Shown here: positions 59,591-64,000 of the stretch, in pieces
How the letters are laid out: each line of letters opens with the position of its first letter
Numbering within the stretch: position 1 is the stretch's first letter
Origin: Novispirillum itersonii subsp. itersonii ATCC 12639
GTDB lineage: Bacteria; Pseudomonadota; Alphaproteobacteria; Rhodospirillales; Rhodospirillaceae
Direction: 5' to 3'
DNA: 64,000 nt
NCBI RefSeq assembly: GCF_000381985.1
Contig: NZ_KB907337.1
Location: forward strand, 1-64,000
Notes under the pieces: generated by a model
Told to the model about the DNA's origin: nothing
Databases searched by the model: none
Seen by the model: only the letters and a program-made list of their open reading frames with translations
Program-made: the position numbers and the translations under genes

Positions 59591-60868
59591 TCAGGCTTCT
59601 AAGGCTTCGGCTTCGGCCTCTTTCAGGGGGGCAGCCGAGGCCGGGGCAGCAGAAACCGGGGTCACAGAAACCGGGGTGGGGGCGGTCAGGCGCAGCAGCA
59701 GGCCGGTGCCGCTGGCCAGCACGGTCAGACCGATCACGCCCGGCCATCCGGCCAGCGCCAGCGCCTGCGTTCCCAGCACCGAGCCAAGGGCCATCCCGCT
59801 GAACATCACGGTGAACAGCACGGCATTCAGGCGGCCCCGGGCTGCGGGATCAAGGCTGTAAACCAGTGTCTGATGGGCGACAAGGCTGGACTGAAAGCCA
59901 AGGTCGAAGGTGACGGTGGCAAAGGCGATCACGGCCAGCTGGGCGGTCATCGGCAGGGCTTCCGCCGTGCCCATGGCAAGGAAGGATGCCGTCACCAGCC
60001 CGGCGGCCAGCCGGGTGACGCGGTGGGTGCCGATGCGGTCAGACAGGGCCCCGGCCATCCGGGCGGCAATGGCCCCGGCGGCCCCGGCCAGCCCGAAAGC
60101 CCCGGCGATATCGCTGCCCAGCCCATGCCGCTGGTGCAGCATCAGGGCCAGCGTTGACCAGAAGGCGGAGAAGGCGACCGACAGCACGGCGGTGGTCAGC
60201 GCCGCCCGGCGCAGGGGGGGATGGGTCTTCCACAACCCGCCGAGGGACAGCAGCAACGCCGGATACGACAGGGTGGACTGTGCCTTGAAGCGGGGCAGCA
60301 TCCGCCACAGCACCCCGGCCATCACCAGCAGCAGGGCCGCGGCAATCAGATAGATGGCCCGCCAGCCGAAATGTTCACCGACCACGCCGGAAACGGTGCG
60401 CGACAGCAGGATTCCGGCGGTCAGCCCGGTCATCACCGTGCCGATGGTGCGCCCCTGCTGCCCGGCCGGGGCGAGGATGGAGGCAGCGGGCACGATATCC
60501 TGCGCCATGGTGGCGGTGACGCCGATCAGAAAGCTGGTCAGCAGCAGGGTGTTCAGGCCGGGGGCCAGACTGCACAGCCCCAGCATCAGCGCCAGCGCCA
60601 GCGCTTTCAGCACAATCAGGGTGCGGCGGTCATAGCGGTCGCCCAGCGGCAGCAGCAGAAAGATACCGGCGGCATAGCCGATCTGGGTCAGGGTGGGGAT
60701 CAGGCCGCTTTGCGGCACGGTCAGATGCAGGTCATCGGTGATGCGCTGCAACACCGGCTGGGCATAGTAGAGGGAGGCAACGGCAAACCCGGCCCCGGCG
60801 GCCAGCGTCAGGATCAGCGGGCGGGATGGGGCTGGCGGGGCGGCGGTGATGGCGGGGGATGGGGTCAT
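59591..60868 (-). CDS. MFS multidrug/sugar-type exporter with Ala/Glu-rich C-terminal tail
   Basis: 425 aa from ATG 60868. Twelve hydrophobic helices with the MFS loop GDRYDRRTLIVLKAL after TM2 and the later repeat ALSDRIGTHRVTR. It resembles the DHA1-type efflux group. It is divergent from a LysR gene 61105, which probably controls it. The long frame upstream of the start runs into the dispersed repeat and is not coding. Confidence 0.87.
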   Translation of the reverse strand: MTPSPAITAAPPAPSRPLILTLAAGAGFAVASLYYAQPVLQRITDDLHLTVPQSGLIPTLTQIGYAAGIFLLLPLGDRYDRRTLIVLKALALALMLGLCSLAPGLNTLLLTSFLIGVTATMAQDIVPAASILAPAGQQGRTIGTVMTGLTAGILLSRTVSGVVGEHFGWRAIYLIAAALLLVMAGVLWRMLPRFKAQSTLSYPALLLSLGGLWKTHPPLRRAALTTAVLSVAFSAFWSTLALMLHQRHGLGSDIAGAFGLAGAAGAIAARMAGALSDRIGTHRVTRLAAGLVTASFLAMGTAEALPMTAQLAVIAFATVTFDLGFQSSLVAHQTLVYSLDPAARGRLNAVLFTVMFSGMALGSVLGTQALALAGWPGVIGLTVLASGTGLLLRLTAPTPVSVTPVSAAPASAAPLKEAEAEALEA

Positions 60869-60884
60869 GGCGGGGAGTCCTATG

Positions 60885-61010
60885 GAGGCCCGAAGGGCCG
60901 ACTGGGCCGTTGAGGCCCCGCGCGACCATTCGCGCGTAAGCCAAGCGGACGGATGTCCGCGCCCGGCGTGTGAGGGACATAACAAAACAAGGCCCGAAGG
61001 GCCGACTGGG
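60885..61010. repeat. Copy of the dispersed hairpin repeat family
   Basis: Contains GGCCCGAAGGGCC, ACTGGGCCGTTGAGGCCCCG, GTAAGCCAAGCGGACGGATGTCCGCGCCCGGCGTGTGAGGGACATAACAAA and the start of a second unit. The blocks match the 110-bp array at 29051 in order. It occupies the MFS-LysR gap. Confidence 0.85.
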
Positions 61011-61074
61011 CCGTCGTGGCAGTATGTTTACGGCTGTTTTGGCTGGCCCTGTAGTCATTGGGGCGGTACAACTG

Positions 61075-61093
61075 TCATACGTCATGCGTATGA
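61075..61093. promoter_or_regulatory. 19-bp palindrome before the LysR start, candidate operator
   Basis: TCATACGTCATGCGTATGA has 7-bp arms with a TCATG centre, 12 nt upstream of the preferred LysR ATG (61105). It is a likely LysR site for autoregulation and control of the divergent MFS gene. Confidence 0.55.
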
Positions 61094-61104
61094 TGGGGGT
61101 TGCG

Positions 61105-62007
61105 ATGGACGCCGCTGACCGTATAAGCCTGTTACAGACCTTTATCCGGATCGTCGAAAGCGGCAGCCTGTCGGCGGCGGCGCGGCAGTTGCGCACCACC
61201 CAGCCGACGGTCAGCCGCCGCCTGAAGGCGCTGGAAGCCCTGCTGGGGGTGGAGCTGATCAAGCGCACCACCCATGCCATGAAGCTGACCGACGACGGGG
61301 AACGCTGTTACCGCCACGCCCGGGCGGTCAGCGATGGCTGGTCGGCCCTGCGCGATGACCTGTCCGGCGGAGAGGAGGAGCCGCAGGGGCTGCTGCGGGT
61401 CCGGGCTCCGCACGCTTTCGGGCAGGACCAGCTGATTGGCCCGCTGACCGAGCTGCTGTTCCGCCACGGCGGCCTGTCGGTGGACTGGGTGCTGAATGAC
61501 CGCAGCCCCAACTTCATGGCGGACAACATCGACTGCGCCGTTCTGGTGGGCGAGACCACCGACCCGGCCTCGGTGGTGGTGCCGATCGGGCAGGTGCCGC
61601 GCATTGTGGTGGCGGCCCCGTCTCTGCTGGCCCGCCACGGCCCGGTGACCGGGCCGGAGGATCTGGCGACGCTGCCGTGGCTGGCCCTGAGCACCTTTTA
61701 CCGGGCCGAGGTCGCCCTGCACCGCTGCGGCGGGCAGGAAACCCGGCGCTTTGCCATTCAGCCCCGCTTCGCCACCGACAGCCTGTATGCCGTGCATCGG
61801 GTGGCGTTGACCGGGCTGGGGGCGGCGGTGGTGTCGCGCTGGGCGGTGCTGGAGGATCTGGCCGCCGGGCGGCTGGTGCATCTGGCCCCGGATTGGCAGG
61901 CTGACCCGCTGCCGGTGCATCTGGTGTACCCCTATGCCAGTTATTACCCGGCGCGGCTGCGGGCTTTCCTCAGGATGATCCGGCAGGAGATGCCGAAACT
62001 TCTGTGA
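61105..62007 (+). CDS. LysR-family regulator, divergent to the MFS gene
   Basis: 300 aa from ATG 61105 (MDAADRISLLQTFIRIVESGSLSAAARQLRTTQPTVSRRLKALE). The HTH is clear and the effector domain carries FATDSLYAVHRVALTGLGAAVVS. An ATG at 61084 is within the operator palindrome and less likely. The last 38 bp overlap the convergent LysR gene. Confidence 0.88.
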   Translation: MDAADRISLLQTFIRIVESGSLSAAARQLRTTQPTVSRRLKALEALLGVELIKRTTHAMKLTDDGERCYRHARAVSDGWSALRDDLSGGEEEPQGLLRVRAPHAFGQDQLIGPLTELLFRHGGLSVDWVLNDRSPNFMADNIDCAVLVGETTDPASVVVPIGQVPRIVVAAPSLLARHGPVTGPEDLATLPWLALSTFYRAEVALHRCGGQETRRFAIQPRFATDSLYAVHRVALTGLGAAVVSRWAVLEDLAAGRLVHLAPDWQADPLPVHLVYPYASYYPARLRAFLRMIRQEMPKLL

Positions 62008-62902
62008 CGGCTGCCATATCGGGGGCGATATCCGGGGGGGAAGCATCCTGCCCGGCCTGATCCTGGAGCCAGCCGACAAAGTGGCGGACTTTTGGCCGGT
62101 CGGGCCGGTCGGTCTGCACCGCGTAGCGGTAGCCGCTGACCCGGAACCCCAGCGGTGCCAGCAGCCGCCCGGCGCGGACATCCGCCGCCACCAGATGCCA
62201 CGGGGCAACGGCGGCCCCCAGCCCGGTCAGGGCGGCTTCCAGCGCCAGATGGTAATGGTCAAACACCCGGCTTGCCGTCGGTGGTGGCGCATCGGCTGCG
62301 CCCAGAAGACGGAACCATTCCTGCCACACCTGCGGGCGGGTGCGGCTTTCCAGCCGGGGCAGGGCCGCGATGTCTGCCGGTTTCGCGGCAAGCCCGGGGG
62401 CGAGGACCACCCCCAGCCGTTCCTCAAACAGGGGGGTGCATCGGTCGGGCAGGGCGGTGCCGGGCGGAACAACGGTGATCCGGGCATCGGCAGCCGTCTG
62501 CGGGCTGCGATCGTCGGTGGCCAGCCGCACATTATAGCGCGGGTGCCGGGTGCTGAAGTCATGCAGGCGCGGGATCAGCCAGCGCATGGCAAATGTGCTG
62601 AGGCAGGCGACATCCAGCAGGGTGTCGTCGCCTTTGGCGATGATGCGCACCGCGTCTTCGATCTGATCAAAGGCGGCGGTCAGGGCGGTGCCGAAGACCC
62701 GGCCTTCCGCCGTCAGCCGGGGGCGGTTGCGGGGGCCTTCAAACAGCGGGGTGCCGAGCAGGGCTTCCAGATGGCTGACGTGGCGGCTGACCGCGCCATG
62801 GGTGACCGCCAGTTCTTCGGCGGCGGCGGTCAGGCGGCCAAGGCGGGCGGCGGCCTCAAAGGCGCGCAGGGCGGCGACGGGCAGGGCTTTGCGGTGTCTC
62901 AT
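61970..62902 (-). CDS. GcvA-like LysR regulator, divergent to the tautomerase gene
   Basis: 310 aa from ATG 62902 (MRHRKALPVAALRAFEAAARLGRLTAAAEELAVTHGAVSRHV). GcvA-type opening and effector domain (ALEAALTGLGAAVAPWHLV). It probably controls the tautomerase gene on the other side of a 101-nt gap, which holds a GACGGC-GCA-GCCGTC palindrome. Confidence 0.86.
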   Translation of the reverse strand: MRHRKALPVAALRAFEAAARLGRLTAAAEELAVTHGAVSRHVSHLEALLGTPLFEGPRNRPRLTAEGRVFGTALTAAFDQIEDAVRIIAKGDDTLLDVACLSTFAMRWLIPRLHDFSTRHPRYNVRLATDDRSPQTAADARITVVPPGTALPDRCTPLFEERLGVVLAPGLAAKPADIAALPRLESRTRPQVWQEWFRLLGAADAPPPTASRVFDHYHLALEAALTGLGAAVAPWHLVAADVRAGRLLAPLGFRVSGYRYAVQTDRPDRPKVRHFVGWLQDQAGQDASPPDIAPDMAAVTEVSASPAGSS

Positions 62903-62922
62903 GTGAGTTAAGATCACAAACA

Positions 62923-62937
62923 GACGGCGCAGCCGTC
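62923..62937. promoter_or_regulatory. 15-bp palindrome in the LysR-tautomerase gap
   Basis: GACGGCGCAGCCGTC is a perfect inverted repeat with a GCA centre, 21 nt from the LysR start and 67 nt from the tautomerase start. Candidate LysR site. Confidence 0.45.
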
Positions 62938-63003
62938 AATAGGGAAACCGGCGGTTTTCGGGCTTAATCAGCGGGCATTGATCCCCTTACAGGAAAGAAA
63001 ACC

Positions 63004-63408
63004 ATGCCCTTTATCCGCACCGCTGTTCCTGCGGCCACCGACCCGCAGCGCACCGGGGCCATTGTGATGGGTATTCACGATGCGCTGGTGTCTGCCATCG
63101 GCATGCCGGAAGACGAACTGTTCAATCTGGTCAGCCCCTATGCCCCCGGGCAGTTTTTCTGCGACCGCCGCTTTAACGGCATCGCCCGCTCTGACGCCGT
63201 GGTGGTGGTGGAAATCACCCTGCGCCGGGGCCGCAGTGATGCGATGAAGCGGGCGCTGTATGCCGCCATTGCCGCCAACCTTGAGGCCCGGGCGGCGGTC
63301 TCGCCGAAGGATGTGTTTATCTTCATGCACGAAAATGACTATTCCGACTGGAGCGTCGGCAACGGCGTGTTTGCCATGGCGCTGGCCCAGCAGCGGGGCA
63401 CGGACTGA
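63004..63408 (+). CDS. Tautomerase-superfamily protein
   Basis: 134 aa. The catalytic N-terminal proline is P2 (MPFIRTAVPA), with later Arg/basic residues in ITLRRGRSDAMKRALYAAIAANLEARAAVSPKDVFIFMHEND. This is the long tautomerase (4-OT-like, Tautomerase_2) form. It acts on keto-enol substrates of aromatic or halogenated acid breakdown. The divergent LysR and the downstream dehydrogenase suggest a small catabolic cluster. Confidence 0.85.
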   Translation: MPFIRTAVPAATDPQRTGAIVMGIHDALVSAIGMPEDELFNLVSPYAPGQFFCDRRFNGIARSDAVVVVEITLRRGRSDAMKRALYAAIAANLEARAAVSPKDVFIFMHENDYSDWSVGNGVFAMALAQQRGTD

Positions 63409-63540
63409 CCACCGCTGAAGCTAACCACGGCTGAAACTGGGGGGGGACATGGCAGCCATGACGCAGCGGCATCGCTTCTGGCCTGACGGCCGGGGCGGGA
63501 ATGACATAGGCTGACCGTCCACTGTGATGGAGACTCCCCC

Positions 63541-64000
63541 GTGTCCAGACCCACCGTTCTGCTGGCCTGTGATTTTTCCCCCCGGTTCAAGGCCCTGCTG
63601 GCCGGGCACTACACCGTGCTCGGCCCGCTGACCCGCTCCGCCGCTGATGCCCTGCCACCGGGGGCGGGGCAGGCGGCGGCCCTGATCACCAAGGGCGGCC
63701 TGCCCACCGACCGCGCCCTGCTGGAAGCCCTGCCGGGGCTGGGCATCGTCGCTTTCTTCGGCACCGGCTATGAAGGGGTCGATCTTCCGGCGGCGGCGGC
63801 GCGGGGGGTGACAGTCACCCACAGCCCCGGGGCCAATGCGGCCAGCGTCGCCGATTTCGCCATGGGGCTGGTGCTGGCCTCGGCCCGTCAGATCGTGGCC
63901 GCTGACCGCTTCGTCCGTGACGGGCGCTGGGGTGGCAACAGTCTGGTCAGTCTGCCCGCCGTACCGGGCCTGACCGACACCCGGCTGGGTATTTACGGTT
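63541..64000 (+). CDS. D-2-hydroxyacid dehydrogenase, 3' truncated by window edge
   Basis: Open from GTG 63541 (GGAG 8 nt upstream) to the last base, 153 codons seen. SRPTVLLACDFSPRFK, then LGIVAFFGTGYEGVDLPAA and HSPGANAASVADFAMGLVLA are the substrate-domain and linker motifs of the D-isomer 2-hydroxyacid dehydrogenase family, just before the NAD-binding fold (which begins RLGIYG at the edge). It reduces a 2-keto acid or oxidises a 2-hydroxy acid. It follows the tautomerase gene by 132 nt. Confidence 0.85.
   Translation, partial: MSRPTVLLACDFSPRFKALLAGHYTVLGPLTRSAADALPPGAGQAAALITKGGLPTDRALLEALPGLGIVAFFGTGYEGVDLPAAAARGVTVTHSPGANAASVADFAMGLVLASARQIVAADRFVRDGRWGGNSLVSLPAVPGLTDTRLGIYG

Overview
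The window is GC-rich and almost fully coding, with alphaproteobacterial gene types throughout: a ParE closest to alphaproteobacterial topoisomerase IV, TRAP carriers, an SHP/DHC/cytochrome b561 operon, hemerythrin chemoreceptors and many LysR regulators. A Rhodospirillales-like spirillum is my best guess. It is inferred from gene content only, since there is no rRNA here. I found no tRNA, rRNA or CRISPR array.

Layout. 1-4.8 kb is the late end of a prophage or phage-like element: two paralogous tail-collar fibre genes, a small membrane protein, an M15 endolysin and a 3-TM holin, closed by a terminator. 4.8-12.5 kb is a catabolic unit: a divergent LysR regulator, an amino-acid-type ABC importer, an Asp/Glu-racemase-family enzyme, an FAD amino-acid oxidase/dehydrogenase and a ThDP enzyme. 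12.6-14.2 kb is a graveyard of IS5 and IS630 fragments around two small unknown ORFs. 14.3-17.2 kb is a DctPQM TRAP carrier. 17.5-19.1 kb is the SHP/DHC/cytochrome b561 electron-transfer operon. 19-27.4 kb holds a hydrolase, OsmC, GntR with LysE, a thioesterase, parE, a GNAT, an AT-rich P-loop kinase and an RhtA-type exporter. 27.5-33.4 kb is an iron/heme uptake system (FecI sigma, FecR, TonB receptor, PepSY membrane protein) split by a 110-bp tandem repeat.

35.2-44.7 kb is the most unusual stretch. It has a DUF6916-like protein, six microcystin-dependent-type tail-collar proteins arranged as two triads, and a GNAT. A paeninodin-like lasso peptide locus follows: a 48-aa precursor not seen by simple ORF length filters, an asparagine-synthetase-type cyclase, an HPr-kinase-like protein, a PqqD-type leader binder and a JmjC-type cupin. 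No leader peptidase (B2) is visible.

44.8-64 kb holds regulators, two chemoreceptors (one a hemerythrin-NIT fusion), glutathione reductase, a Na+/alanine symporter, an FAD amine oxidase-like protein, a methionine aminopeptidase coupled to a ParD-like protein, a DUF411 metal-binding protein, an MFS exporter with LysR, a tautomerase with LysR, and the start of a 2-hydroxyacid dehydrogenase. A dispersed intergenic repeat family (29.05, 57.85 and 60.9 kb) and many short tandem duplications at gene ends mark the genome.
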